Below the pieces are notes generated by a model, which saw only the letters and a program-made list of their open reading frames with translations, was not told where the DNA came from and ran no database searches. Of a DNA stretch of 64,000 bases, positions 38,176 through 46,674 are shown one piece after another (positions within the stretch are counted from its first letter, which is position 1; each line of letters opens with the position of its first letter). The DNA is from Pseudomonadota bacterium (GTDB lineage: Bacteria > Desulfobacterota > Desulfovibrionia > Desulfovibrionales > Desulfovibrionaceae). The position numbers and the translations under genes were made by a program. Where the stretch lies: positions 98,997 to 162,996 of the forward strand of contig JAHIUW010000023.1 in the NCBI GenBank assembly GCA_018816865.1, in the 5' to 3' direction.

Positions 38176-38643
38176 ATGTCGGCAATCATAAAAGCGGTGC
38201 TGTTGGCTGTTCTCTGCCTGTCCGGGACGGGTGTCGGCGGTGGAACGGCCCAGGCTCATGGACTCAGCTACGTGCCTCTTGATTCCATGAGCACCGTGGC
38301 TTTTGAGGCCCGGTTTTCATCGGGCGAACCCGTTGCCTATGCCGAGGTCCTGGTGTTCTCTCCGGCGGATGCCGTGGTGGAGTTCATGAACGGGCGCACG
38401 GATGCCCTGGGCCGTTTTGCGTTTCTGCCGGATGTGCAAGGTTCATGGCATGTGGATGTGAATGCCGGGCTTGGCCATAAGCTGACGTTCGATGTTGCGG
38501 TGGACCAGGATGGTCTCAACAAGGTCCCCGATTCACTGATGAAGAACTCCGCACCCCTTTGGTCAAAGGTGCTGCTGGGCATCAGCCTTCTGCTGAATCT
38601 GTGTTGGCTGGGGCAAACGGTAAAGAAGCCGAAAGGATCATAG
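38176..38643 (+). CDS. periplasmic protein with C-terminal membrane anchor (NikL-like)
   Basis: 155 residues. A signal peptide (AVLLAVLCLSGTGVGGGTAQA) is followed by HGLSYVPLD, so the mature protein also starts with His. The middle is a small beta-sandwich of carboxypeptidase-regulatory type (YAEVLVFSPADAVVEFMNGR, then TDALGRFAFLPDVQGSWHVD). A C-terminal membrane helix (VLLGISLLLNLCWLG) anchors it in the inner membrane. This shape fits the NikL subunit that accompanies DUF4198 proteins in nickel ECF-type systems, but no transporter genes are adjacent. It is followed by a strong hairpin. Confidence 0.65.
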   Translation: MSAIIKAVLLAVLCLSGTGVGGGTAQAHGLSYVPLDSMSTVAFEARFSSGEPVAYAEVLVFSPADAVVEFMNGRTDALGRFAFLPDVQGSWHVDVNAGLGHKLTFDVAVDQDGLNKVPDSLMKNSAPLWSKVLLGISLLLNLCWLGQTVKKPKGS

Positions 38644-38662
38644 CGCTGAGATTGTATTATAA

Positions 38663-38702
38663 CAACGAGCCCCATGCCGGTGATCCGGCATGGGGCTCGT
38701 TG
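38663..38702. terminator. bidirectional terminator, 18-bp stem
   Basis: Bases 38663-38680 pair with 38685-38702 around a TGAT loop; it lies between convergent genes and can stop transcription from both sides. T-runs are short. Confidence 0.75.
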
Positions 38703-38727
38703 CTGCTTCCCTGAGGAAGAGTGGCCT

Positions 38728-39378
38728 TTATTTCTTTCTGGGTGTCTTGCCAGGTTTTTGGCCGTTGCCGTTGACCTGGATCAGCCCGGCCCTGTCCATG
38801 CTCCGGTACAGCTCGCGGCTGATCCAGGCGTCGGTGGCGGCGTAGCGGATCTGGGCGCTGGACAGGTTCTGGTTCGCCCAGTTGGTGCAGCGGGCGGCCT
38901 TGGAGATGCGGATGCCCAGGAACTTGGCGGCCAGATTGCGCAGGCCGTGGGTCTCCAGCTTGTGCTCCAGGGCCACGGCCCCCAGGTCCAGGAACCCGGC
39001 GGCCTTGAAGGGCGTGAGCTTTTGCAGGTCCTTGACGTCGTCGCGCACGGCCACGCCGGACTTGACGACGGCCTTGTCCTCGAAGATGGCCCGTAGGGCC
39101 TCGGGGAAGGGTGTCTTGGAAAGCTGGAAGATGTAGACCTTCTCGCGGGTGGCGACCTGGATGAGCGAGGGCAAAAAATACATGCCCTTCTTGAAGGCCG
39201 GGCGGGATTCGGTGTCGAACCCGAGCAGCGGCTCGCCTGCGATCTCGGCGACGGCCTGCTGGGCCTCCTCCTCCGTGGTCACGAGCATGATCTCACCCTG
39301 GTAGCCCCCAAGGGGCAGCTCGTTGATCTCGTCTTTGCTGATCTTTCTGCAATACTGTTCGATGTCGGTCATGTTCAT
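38728..39378 (-). CDS. 3'-5' exonuclease of the RNase D/DEDD family
   Basis: 216 residues, starting at ATG 39378 or 39372. The exonuclease motifs are in order: Exo I LLGFDTESRP, Exo II AVVKSGVAVRDDVKDLQKL, and Exo III IRYAATDAWISRELY. The DEDDy Asp, Glu and Tyr residues are present. No HRDC domain follows, unlike full RNase D. A basic tail (NGQKPGKTPRKK) ends it. It would trim the 3' ends of structured RNA or DNA. Transcribed alone on the minus strand and ended by the shared terminator. Confidence 0.9.
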   Translation of the reverse strand: MNMTDIEQYCRKISKDEINELPLGGYQGEIMLVTTEEEAQQAVAEIAGEPLLGFDTESRPAFKKGMYFLPSLIQVATREKVYIFQLSKTPFPEALRAIFEDKAVVKSGVAVRDDVKDLQKLTPFKAAGFLDLGAVALEHKLETHGLRNLAAKFLGIRISKAARCTNWANQNLSSAQIRYAATDAWISRELYRSMDRAGLIQVNGNGQKPGKTPRKK

Positions 39379-39476
39379 GCTGTTTGGCGTGTGGGATTCC
39401 GGATGTGTTGGGGCGGTATGGATGTCCGAGTATACACGGAAGGGCTTCCTTTTCCAAGGGCGCAGACCGGGCCGGA

Positions 39477-39776
39477 TTATTGTTCGGCGGCCGGTGGCGC
39501 GGGCAGGCCGCAATCCTGGTGCATGCTGGCCAGAAAGCTCATCTTGTCCTGGGCGGGACGCCGCTTGACCGCGTTTTCGATGCGGCAGGCAGTGCTGCGG
39601 TCCGAGAATTCGGCGCTGGCGGCCAGGGTCACGGGCGTGCGCGAGCGGGTGTATTTGGCCCCACTGCCCGAGTTGTGTTCCCTGATGCGTCGCTCAAGAT
39701 CCGTGGTCACCCCACAGTACAGCGATCCGTCGGCACAACGCAGCAGATAGACGGTCCAGGGGCGAGGGGTGGCCAT
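39477..39776 (-). CDS. YhbQ/UPF0213-type GIY-YIG nuclease
   Basis: 99 residues from the ATG at 39776. The GIY-YIG signature is WTVYLLRCADGSLYCGVT, and the helix that follows has the conserved Arg and the Glu in DLERRIREHNSG and ENAVKRRPAQ. These single-domain proteins are widespread, and their role in DNA repair or RNA handling is uncertain. It lies eight bases after the start of the ABC operon's last gene's end, so it may be co-transcribed with the transporter genes. A longer reading upstream overlaps oppF and is not real. Confidence 0.88.
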   Translation of the reverse strand: MATPRPWTVYLLRCADGSLYCGVTTDLERRIREHNSGSGAKYTRSRTPVTLAASAEFSDRSTACRIENAVKRRPAQDKMSFLASMHQDCGLPAPPAAEQ

Positions 39777-39784
39777 GACGCAGG

Positions 39785-40819
39785 CTACAGGCGGCCTTCC
39801 TGCACGCCGTGGCAGGCCACGAAGCGCCCGGTTTCGGGCTCGATCAATGTGGGGATCTCCTGCCGGCAACGGTCCTGGGCAAAGGTGCAGCGGCCATGGA
39901 ACACGCAGCCCGAGGGCAGGTTGATGGGCGTGGGCACGTCCCCCGTGAGCTTGACGTGGCTGCCCTGCTTGCTGACGCCCAGGCGCGGGATGGCCGAGAG
40001 CAGGGCCTGGGTGTACGGGTGCAGCGGCGAGCCAAACAGCTCGTCGGTGGTGGTCAGCTCGCACAGGGTGCCCAGATACATGACCGCCACGCGGGTGGCG
40101 ATATGTTTGACCACCGACAGGTCGTGGCTGATGAACAGGTAGGTCAGCCCGCGCTGCTCCTGGGCGTCCATGAGCAGGTTCAGGATCTGGGCCTGGATGG
40201 ACACGTCCAGGGCGGCGATGGGCTCGTCAGCGGCGATGAACTGCGGGTCCACCATCAGAGCGCGGGCTAGGCTGATGCGCTGGCGTTGACCGCCGGAAAA
40301 TTCGTGGGGGTAGTTGTCGGCCCAACCCGGGCGCACACCCACCTGGGTCATGACCTGGGCCACCTTGTCGCGCACATCGTTGCCCGAGACTTCCGGATGG
40401 TGGAACCTGAGGGGCTCCTCCAGGATCTGGCGGACGCTCATGCGCGGGTTCAACGAGGCGTAGGGGTCCTGGAAGACCATCTGCATCTTGGTGCGGTAGG
40501 GCATCATGGCCTTGGGGGACAAACCGTCGATGCGCTGGCCGGCGTAGAAGATCTCGCCGGAGGTGGGCGGATACAGGCCCAGGACGGTGCGGGCCAGGGT
40601 GGATTTGCCGCAGCCGGACTCGCCCACCACGGCCAGGGTCTCGCCGGGCAGGATGCTCAGGGTGACGTCGTTGACGGCCTTGACCACGGTCCTCTTGCGG
40701 GCAATGCGGCCGCCTTTGAGGTGCAGCTGTTCTAGCAGTCCGCCGGAGATATCGAAATATTTGACGAGATTCTTGATCTCGAGCAGATGCTTGGGGGTTT
40801 GGGGTTCGACTATCATCAT
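39785..40819 (-). CDS. peptide ABC transporter ATP-binding subunit, DppF/OppF type
   Basis: 344 residues. Walker A reads GESGCGKSTLARTVLG, the signature FSGGQRQRISLARALM, Walker B FIAADEPIAALD, and the His switch ISHDLSVV. The C-terminal oligopeptide-transporter extension is present (PTPINLPSGCVFHGRCTFAQ with its Cys residues). It powers uptake across the inner membrane together with the next gene. It is the last of five genes read in order: binding protein, two permeases, and two ATPases. The substrate is probably a short peptide, but nickel or other compounds use the same family. Confidence 0.95.
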   Translation of the reverse strand: MMIVEPQTPKHLLEIKNLVKYFDISGGLLEQLHLKGGRIARKRTVVKAVNDVTLSILPGETLAVVGESGCGKSTLARTVLGLYPPTSGEIFYAGQRIDGLSPKAMMPYRTKMQMVFQDPYASLNPRMSVRQILEEPLRFHHPEVSGNDVRDKVAQVMTQVGVRPGWADNYPHEFSGGQRQRISLARALMVDPQFIAADEPIAALDVSIQAQILNLLMDAQEQRGLTYLFISHDLSVVKHIATRVAVMYLGTLCELTTTDELFGSPLHPYTQALLSAIPRLGVSKQGSHVKLTGDVPTPINLPSGCVFHGRCTFAQDRCRQEIPTLIEPETGRFVACHGVQEGRL

Positions 40820-40826
40820 TGGTCTC

Positions 40827-41813
40827 CTACACGCAGTGACAGGCTACGAGGCTGCCGCTTTCCCGAGAGGACAGCGTGGGCATTTCCTCGCAGCAGAGAG
40901 GAAGCTTCTTGGTGCAGCGGGGATTGAAGGCGCAGCCGGAAGGCATGTTGTACAGGCTGGGCATGATGCCGGGGATCTGATTCAGTCGGGCGCCCCTGGG
41001 GCCGGCCTGAGGCAGGGCCTTGATCAGACCCTGGGTGTAGGGGTGCAGGGGGTTGGTCACGATCTCCTGGGTCAGGCCCATCTCGATGATCCGGCCCGCA
41101 TACATCACCGCGATCTTTTGGGTGACCTGCGAGACCACGGCCAGGTCATGGGTGATCAGGATCAGCCCCATGTTGTGCACCTCGCACAGCTCCAGCAACA
41201 GGTCCATGATCTCGGCCTGGATGGTTACGTCCAGGGCGGTGGTGGGTTCGTCGGCGATGATCAGGCTGGGTTCGAGCAACAGCGCGATGGCGATGACGAT
41301 GCGCTGGCGCATGCCCCCGGAAAATTCATGGGGATACTGCGTGAGCCGCTTTTCCGGCGAGGGGATGTAGACCTTGCGCAGCTTGTCCAGACAGATCCTT
41401 TCGGCCTCGGCCCTGGAGATGTTGCGATGGGCCTGTATGGTCTCCACCATCTGCGTACCGATGGTCAGCACCGGGTTCAGGGTCATCATGGGGTCCTGGA
41501 AGATCATGCTGATCCGATCGCCGCGGATCTTGCGCATCTCATCATCCTTCAGGGCCGAGATATCCCGGCCTCCGAAGAGGACCTTGCCGGAATCGATGAA
41601 TCCAGGTTTGCTGATCAGGTTCAGGAGCGCAAACCCGGTCACGGACTTGCCGGCCCCGGATTCGCCCACCAGTCCGAGGCGTTCGCCCCGGTTCAGAGTG
41701 AAGCTGACGTTGTTCACAGCCGGAAGGATGCCCTTTCTCAGGGCGAACTTCACGGTCAGGTCCTGGACCTCGAGGAGCTTGTCCTCGCCTTGGTGTTCGG
41801 GCTGTATTTTCAC
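40827..41813 (-). CDS. peptide ABC transporter ATP-binding subunit, DppD/OppD type
   Basis: 328 residues. Walker A is GESGAGKSVTGFALLN, the signature FSGGMRQRIVIAIALL, Walker B LIIADEPTTALD and the His switch ITHDLAVV. The family's C-terminal Cys motif follows (NMPSGCAFNPRCTKK). It pairs with the DppF-type ATPase, whose start is seven bases after its stop. It follows the DppC-type permease by four bases. All are in one operon. Confidence 0.95.
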   Translation of the reverse strand: MKIQPEHQGEDKLLEVQDLTVKFALRKGILPAVNNVSFTLNRGERLGLVGESGAGKSVTGFALLNLISKPGFIDSGKVLFGGRDISALKDDEMRKIRGDRISMIFQDPMMTLNPVLTIGTQMVETIQAHRNISRAEAERICLDKLRKVYIPSPEKRLTQYPHEFSGGMRQRIVIAIALLLEPSLIIADEPTTALDVTIQAEIMDLLLELCEVHNMGLILITHDLAVVSQVTQKIAVMYAGRIIEMGLTQEIVTNPLHPYTQGLIKALPQAGPRGARLNQIPGIMPSLYNMPSGCAFNPRCTKKLPLCCEEMPTLSSRESGSLVACHCV

Positions 41814-41817
41814 GGCT

Positions 41818-42735
41818 CTAGTTCTTGTAGAGTTTGGGGTTCAAGAAATCCCGCATCCAGTCGCCCAGCAGGTTGATGGCCAGGATCAGGCCGATCAGCA
41901 CCAGACCGGGAAACAGGGTGATCCACCACGAGCCGCTGAAGATGTATTCGAAGCCGGACTTGATGAGCGAACCCAGCGAGGGCTTGGTCACGGGCATGCC
42001 CAGGCCGATGAACGACAAGGCGGCTTCACTCATGATGGCGTTGGCCACCTGCACCGTGGAGATGACCAGCACCGGGGTCATGGTGTTGGGCAGGATGTGG
42101 CGCCACATGATGCGCCAGGCGGGCAGCCCGATGACGCGGGCGGCTTCCACGTATTCCTTCTTTTTCTCGGCCAGCACCGAGGCGCGCACCGTGCGGGCGT
42201 ACTGCGGCCATTCGGCCAGGCCGATGACGATGATCAGGAACGGCACCGCGACGTCTTCATAGTAGCCCACCCCGAGGGCGGTCTGGAAGATGGCTCCCAG
42301 GAAGATGGCCACCATGTAGGTCGAGAAAGAAAGCTGCACATCGGCCACGCGCATTAGGATCGAATCCACCCGGCCACCGGTGTAGCCGGAGATCAGGCCC
42401 AGGGAGATGCCCAGAAAGGCCTGCAGGGCCACGGCACCCAGCCCGATGAGCACCGAGACGCGGGTGCCGTAGAGGATGGTGGACAGCATGTCGCGACCCT
42501 GGGCGTCGGTACCCAGCGGGAAGTCGGGGCTGCCGCCAGGGATCCAGACGGGGGGCATCTCGGAGTTCATGACGTCGATCTGGGCGGTGTCATAGGGATT
42601 GGTGGGCGCGGTCAGGGGCGCTGAAAAACCGGCGATCAGGAAAAAGAGCAGCATGATGAAGCTGCCGATGGCCACGGGATCGCGCAAGAAGCTGTAGACG
42701 AAGAAGGATTCCCTGAACAGTTTGAGTCTGCCCAT
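41818..42735 (-). CDS. peptide ABC transporter permease, DppC/OppC type
   Basis: 305 residues with about six membrane helices. The cytoplasmic EAA-like loop is YVEAARVIGLPAWRIMWRHI, which contacts the ATPases. The N-terminal helix and the loop with GTDAQGRDMLS are typical of the DppC group. It overlaps nothing but lies one base from the DppB-type gene and four from the DppD-type gene. Confidence 0.95.
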   Translation of the reverse strand: MGRLKLFRESFFVYSFLRDPVAIGSFIMLLFFLIAGFSAPLTAPTNPYDTAQIDVMNSEMPPVWIPGGSPDFPLGTDAQGRDMLSTILYGTRVSVLIGLGAVALQAFLGISLGLISGYTGGRVDSILMRVADVQLSFSTYMVAIFLGAIFQTALGVGYYEDVAVPFLIIVIGLAEWPQYARTVRASVLAEKKKEYVEAARVIGLPAWRIMWRHILPNTMTPVLVISTVQVANAIMSEAALSFIGLGMPVTKPSLGSLIKSGFEYIFSGSWWITLFPGLVLIGLILAINLLGDWMRDFLNPKLYKN

Positions 42736-42736
42736 G

Positions 42737-43714
42737 CTACTTCCTCCCCGTGACGCGAACCATGGGGTTCACCATGCCGTAGATGATGTCCACCAGGGTG
42801 TTCACGAAGACGAAGATCGCACCCACAAAGACGAGATAGGCCACGAGCAGCGACGAGTCGGCACGCTCCACGGCTTCCAGGAAGATGAAGCCCATGCCCT
42901 GCCACTGGAACACCGTTTCGGTGAGCACGGTAAAGGCGATCATGGTGCCCAATTGCACGCCGCCCACGGTGATCACGGGCAACAGCGTGTTCTTGAAGCC
43001 ATGCACCAGCAGGACCCGCCAGGGTGCAAGGCCCTTGGCGCGGGCGAACTTGATGTATTCGGCCTCCAGGACCTCCTTCATCTCTGCGCGCACCAGGCGG
43101 ATGAACAGCGGCAGCATGACCGAGGACAGGGAGAAGCTGGGCAGGATCAGATGCCTCAGCCCGTCGCGGGTGAGCAGTCCCGTGTCCCAGAAACCCCAGA
43201 GGCGCACGGTTTCGCCGCGCCCGTAGGAGGGCAGCCAGCCAAGTTGTACCGCAAAGAGGTAGATCAGCATGATGGCCGTCAAAAAGACCGGGATGGAGAC
43301 ACCCACGACGCTGCTGCCCATGAGAAAACGCGAGAGCAGCGTGGTCGGCCTGACGGCAGCGTAGATGCCCACCGGGATCGAGATCAGGATGATGAGGATC
43401 GAGGAGACGAACACCAGTTCCAGGGTGGCCGGGGCCTTCTTGATGATGACCTCCATGGCGGGCTTCTTGAAGAAGAAGGACTGGCCCACGTCACCGTGGG
43501 CGGCGTTCTTCACGAAGCGCAGCCACTGGATGGGCATGGGGTCGTTGAGGCCCAGCTTGTCGGCGATCTTGGTGCGTTCTTCCACGGAGACCGAGATGCC
43601 GACCAGGTCGCGGACGGGATCGCCCACGGCCTTTTTGATGGCAAATCCGATGACGCTGATGACCAGCATGACGATCAACGCCTGGGCGATGCGGCGGACG
43701 ATAAAAGCGAACAT
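42737..43714 (-). CDS. peptide ABC transporter permease, DppB/OppB type
   Basis: 325 residues from ATG 43714, which gives the usual start FAFIVRRIAQALIVMLVISV. About six membrane helices. The EAA loop is YIKFARAKGLAPWRVLLVHG. A longer reading upstream lacks similarity. With the DppC-type protein it forms the translocation pore. It lies about 225 bases after the binding-protein gene, with a stem-loop between. Confidence 0.94.
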   Translation of the reverse strand: MFAFIVRRIAQALIVMLVISVIGFAIKKAVGDPVRDLVGISVSVEERTKIADKLGLNDPMPIQWLRFVKNAAHGDVGQSFFFKKPAMEVIIKKAPATLELVFVSSILIILISIPVGIYAAVRPTTLLSRFLMGSSVVGVSIPVFLTAIMLIYLFAVQLGWLPSYGRGETVRLWGFWDTGLLTRDGLRHLILPSFSLSSVMLPLFIRLVRAEMKEVLEAEYIKFARAKGLAPWRVLLVHGFKNTLLPVITVGGVQLGTMIAFTVLTETVFQWQGMGFIFLEAVERADSSLLVAYLVFVGAIFVFVNTLVDIIYGMVNPMVRVTGRK

Positions 43715-43820
43715 GGTTGATTTCGTGGGTTTGGGGTTAGCAGGCCATGGGAAGAAAGCCACCTGCATGGTCTGCATGATCTAAAGTCGGATGCGTTGGC
43801 TTGACCCGAGGCTTCAATAC

Positions 43821-43851
43821 GGCCCGCAAGTCCAGTTTGGGCTTGCGGGCC
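43821..43851. promoter_or_regulatory. intercistronic stem-loop in the peptide-transport operon
   Basis: GGCCCGCAAG (43821-43830) pairs with CTTGCGGGCC (43842-43851). It lies between the binding-protein gene and the first permease gene, with no T-run on the coding side. Such structures often protect the binding-protein mRNA or partly stop transcription so that it is made in excess; that role is inferred. Confidence 0.6.
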
Positions 43852-43938
43852 GTGGAAAACCTCCGGGGTGGTGGGGGGCTTACACCCTGGTGGTGTTCTT
43901 GGCAACCCCCCGCACATCTTACCGGAAGACTTGGAGCA

Positions 43939-45561
43939 TTACTCCACGATCAGGTCCCCGAAATAGGGGAAGTCCATGACGTTGACGATATCGGTGGCGT
44001 TCTTGACGCGGGGCGAAACGGCCCAGGACAGGTACTGCCAGTGCAGGGGCACGTAAGCGGCGTCGTCGTAGAGGATGCGCTCAACCTGCTGCAGCATGGC
44101 GGTGCGCTTGGCGACATCGGTCTCGGCGTTGGAGTCGTTGATCAGCTTGTCAACTTCAGCGTTGCAGTAGTCGCCGCTGTTGTACTGGCCAAGGCCCTTT
44201 TCGGCGTTGCGGCACATCAGGAGGTACTCGGTGTAGTTGGCGGAGTCCTCGGTGTCAGGGTGCCAGCCGATCATCTGGATGTCGGCGACCTGGGCGTCGA
44301 ACTCATCCCAGTACTGGGCCTTGGGCATGGTCTTCAGCTCGACGGTGATGCCGATCTTGGCCAGCATGGAGGCGCAGGTCTGGGCGATCTTTTCGTCGTT
44401 CACGTAGCGGTTGTTGGGGGCGATCATGGTGCAGGTGAAGCCGTTCTCATAGCCGGCTTCCTTCATCAGCTGCTTGGCCTTTTCCAGGTCGAAGCGGGGC
44501 GTGAGTTCAGCCACGTAACCCAGGTAACCCTCGGGGGCCTGCTGGGCGGCGGCCATGGCCTTGCCCTTCATGATCTTCTCGACGATGCCTTCGTTGTTCA
44601 CGGCATAGACGATGGCCTGGCGCACCAGCTTGTTGGCGAACTCGGGGCGGCGCTTCTGGTTCAGCTGCAGGGTGATGATGCGCGAACCGGGCATGGTGAT
44701 CAGGTTGACGCCGGCATCCTGCTCCAGGCGCTCGTAGTCCTGCGGAGGAATGGGCATGGCCCAGTCGATGTCGCCGGACAGCAGGGCGGCCACGCGGGTG
44801 GCGTCTTCCTTGATGGGGGTCAGGATGATCTTGTCGACATTGCCGGATTTTTCATCCCAATATCCGGAGAAAGCGGTGAATTCCATGCGTACGCCCTGTT
44901 CGCGGGCGGTGACCTGGTACTTGCCGGTGCCGGACTCGTTGGTCAGGGCGAAGGAGGGGCCGATCTTGACGATGGCGTCCTTGGGCTGGCCGGACTCGTC
45001 GGTGCCGGTGTAGAACACGCTGTCCATGGGGAAGATGTAGGTGGCCATGTTCAGCAGCAGCGGATAGGGCACCTTGGTCTTCAGTTCCACGGTGAAGTCG
45101 TCCACGGCCACGGCGGACTCAAAGACCTCGAACAGGCCCTTGAAGTCCTGGCTCACCTTCAGGCGGTCCACGGTCCAGACCACGTCTTTGGCGGTGAAAG
45201 GATTGCCGGAGTGGAACTTGACGCCCTGGCGCAGGGTGAAGCGCACGGTCAGCGGGTCGATGCGGACCCACTCGGTGGCCAGGCGGGGCTCGAACTGCAT
45301 GTCCTTGGTCCAGCGGATCAGGGGGTCAAAGACCATGTGCGAGTACTGCAGCATGCCGCCGGACAGCTGGACATGCGGGTCCAGGGAGACCGGGTCGGCA
45401 TCCATGGCCAGGCGCAGGACGCCAGGCGTGGCCGTCCCTCTGGCCACGTCAGAGGCCTTTGTCTCAGGGGTCTTCTCGGCTTTCTCTTCATTCTGGTCGC
45501 CGCAACCGGCCATCAGGGCGATGGATAGGATGAGCGCGAACAACAACGCAAAACGTTTCAT
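43939..45561 (-). CDS. peptide ABC transporter substrate-binding lipoprotein
   Basis: 540 residues from ATG 45561, which has GGAGG twelve bases upstream; a longer frame upstream lacks a signal peptide. A lipoprotein signal with lipobox LMAGC precedes an acidic linker. The family 5 binding fold follows (RLAMDADPVSLDPHVQLSGG, the conserved KFHSGNPFTAKDVVWTVDRL, and a late YCNAEVDKLINDS). It sits on the outer face of the inner membrane and delivers ligand to the permeases. First gene of the operon. Confidence 0.95.
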   Translation of the reverse strand: MKRFALLFALILSIALMAGCGDQNEEKAEKTPETKASDVARGTATPGVLRLAMDADPVSLDPHVQLSGGMLQYSHMVFDPLIRWTKDMQFEPRLATEWVRIDPLTVRFTLRQGVKFHSGNPFTAKDVVWTVDRLKVSQDFKGLFEVFESAVAVDDFTVELKTKVPYPLLLNMATYIFPMDSVFYTGTDESGQPKDAIVKIGPSFALTNESGTGKYQVTAREQGVRMEFTAFSGYWDEKSGNVDKIILTPIKEDATRVAALLSGDIDWAMPIPPQDYERLEQDAGVNLITMPGSRIITLQLNQKRRPEFANKLVRQAIVYAVNNEGIVEKIMKGKAMAAAQQAPEGYLGYVAELTPRFDLEKAKQLMKEAGYENGFTCTMIAPNNRYVNDEKIAQTCASMLAKIGITVELKTMPKAQYWDEFDAQVADIQMIGWHPDTEDSANYTEYLLMCRNAEKGLGQYNSGDYCNAEVDKLINDSNAETDVAKRTAMLQQVERILYDDAAYVPLHWQYLSWAVSPRVKNATDIVNVMDFPYFGDLIVE

Positions 45562-45900
45562 GAAACACCTCCGGTAAAGTTGATTCAGCATGGCGCGTCC
45601 CCAGGACAGTCGATGGGTGGCGCGTGAACTCACAGGGTTGCCTCTTGCCCGTTAACTGGGCATAACTGAAATCGTATTCCAAGGGAAAAATCAATAGGGA
45701 ATGTTCAATGATCATGGGAGATCTTGAAATAATTTCCCCCCGCAGGCAGACAGGTCCCGCCACTCCCCGAGGCCGGGGCCGGACAAGCCTCCATTGATTC
45801 TGACGGTTTTGTTACAAGAATTGAACAAAAAGAACAAGATCATAGCTAATAATACATTACCTGTTGACGGTTGTTCTGGCCGCAAGGAGGAAGGGCAGCA
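45562..45900. other. gap between peptide-transport operon and STAS gene
   Basis: 339 bases between divergent genes. The AT-rich stretch at about 45640-45730 probably holds the operon's promoter. AAGGAGG at 45884-45890 is the ribosome-binding site of the STAS gene. No small gene or RNA recognised. Confidence 0.45.
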
Positions 45901-46239
45901 GTGGAAGTCATTCTGGTCAAAGATGTCGGCAATGTCGCCCTTGTCAGTCTGACAGGCCGCATGGACTCCGCCGGGGTGCAGGCGGCATCCGGGTTGTTCA
46001 GGGAGATGGTGATCCATGCGGGCAGGGACACGGTGCTCGATATGTCCGGTGTGGAGTTCATGGCCTCGGTGGGCATGCGTCTGTTCATCGAGGCCCAGAA
46101 GGCCTTGGCCGATACGGGGGCCAAACTGGTCCTGGCCGGACCTCGGGAACTGGTGGCCGAGGGCCTGCGCATCGCCGGGATCGACAGGATGCTCGCGGTG
46201 GCGGCGGATGTCCCTGCGGCGTTGGCCTTGTTCGACTGA
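45901..46239 (+). CDS. STAS-domain anti-sigma factor antagonist
   Basis: 112 residues from a GTG ten bases after AAGGAGG. A single STAS fold: VEVILVKDVGNVALVSLTGR at the start, then DTVLDMSGVEFMASVGMRLF. The Ser in the ASVG segment sits where the phosphorylated Ser of SpoIIAA/RsbV is found, though the usual preceding Asp is Ala. The next gene, 24 bases on, encodes the matching serine-kinase type protein. Together they form a partner-switching module; the target sigma factor or phosphatase is not in the window. Confidence 0.88.
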   Translation: MEVILVKDVGNVALVSLTGRMDSAGVQAASGLFREMVIHAGRDTVLDMSGVEFMASVGMRLFIEAQKALADTGAKLVLAGPRELVAEGLRIAGIDRMLAVAADVPAALALFD

Positions 46240-46263
46240 GGCCGCCCGGCCGGGAGAAGGGAA

Positions 46264-46674
46264 ATGGCGAATACGGCCATATCGCTCAAGATGGGGCGGG
46301 ACTGGCAGACCCTGTCGGATTGCGTGGCTCAGGTCAGGGCCTTTGCGGACGGGCATGCCCTCGCCGAACGGACGCGCTATGTGCTGGAGCTGGTGCTGGA
46401 GGAGATCCTGTCCAATGCCGTGCGCCATGTGGCGGGTGACGAGCGGCGCGGGGTGGGGGTGACCGTGACTGTCCGGGACGGGGCCGTGAGCCTGATGTTC
46501 GAGGATCGGGGCCGGCCTTTCGATCCCACGCAGGAGGCCGAGCGCCGTCAGGGGCTGGACGGCGACGAGCACGGCGGGTTCGGCCTGCATCTGGTGCGCA
46601 ATTTTGTGGATGGCTGGGAGTATTCCCAGCGCGATGGAGCAAACAGGCTGACGGTGCTGATCGGCGGTAACTAG
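46264..46674 (+). CDS. RsbW/SpoIIAB-type ATP-binding anti-sigma factor
   Basis: 136 residues. The GHKL ATPase fold is visible: N-box [20 protein letters not shown], then [12 protein letters not shown] and the Gly box [20 protein letters not shown]. It would bind or phosphorylate the STAS protein encoded just upstream. It ends by overlapping the opposing GGDEF-EAL gene by four bases, so the two are convergent. Confidence 0.9.
   Translation: MANTAISLKMGRDWQTLSDCVAQVRAFADGHALAERTRYVLELVLEEILSNAVRHVAGDERRGVGVTVTVRDGAVSLMFEDRGRPFDPTQEAERRQGLDGDEHGGFGLHLVRNFVDGWEYSQRDGANRLTVLIGGN

Noticed and set aside
39477..40064. Extended minus-strand frame running into oppF
   Set aside because: Only the last 99 codons, from ATG 39776, match the YhbQ family; the upstream part overlaps a conserved ATPase gene.
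43801..45528. Plus-strand frame of 575 codons opposite the peptide-binding protein gene
   Set aside because: Antisense to a clearly conserved gene, low-complexity composition (Gly, His, Val, Leu).
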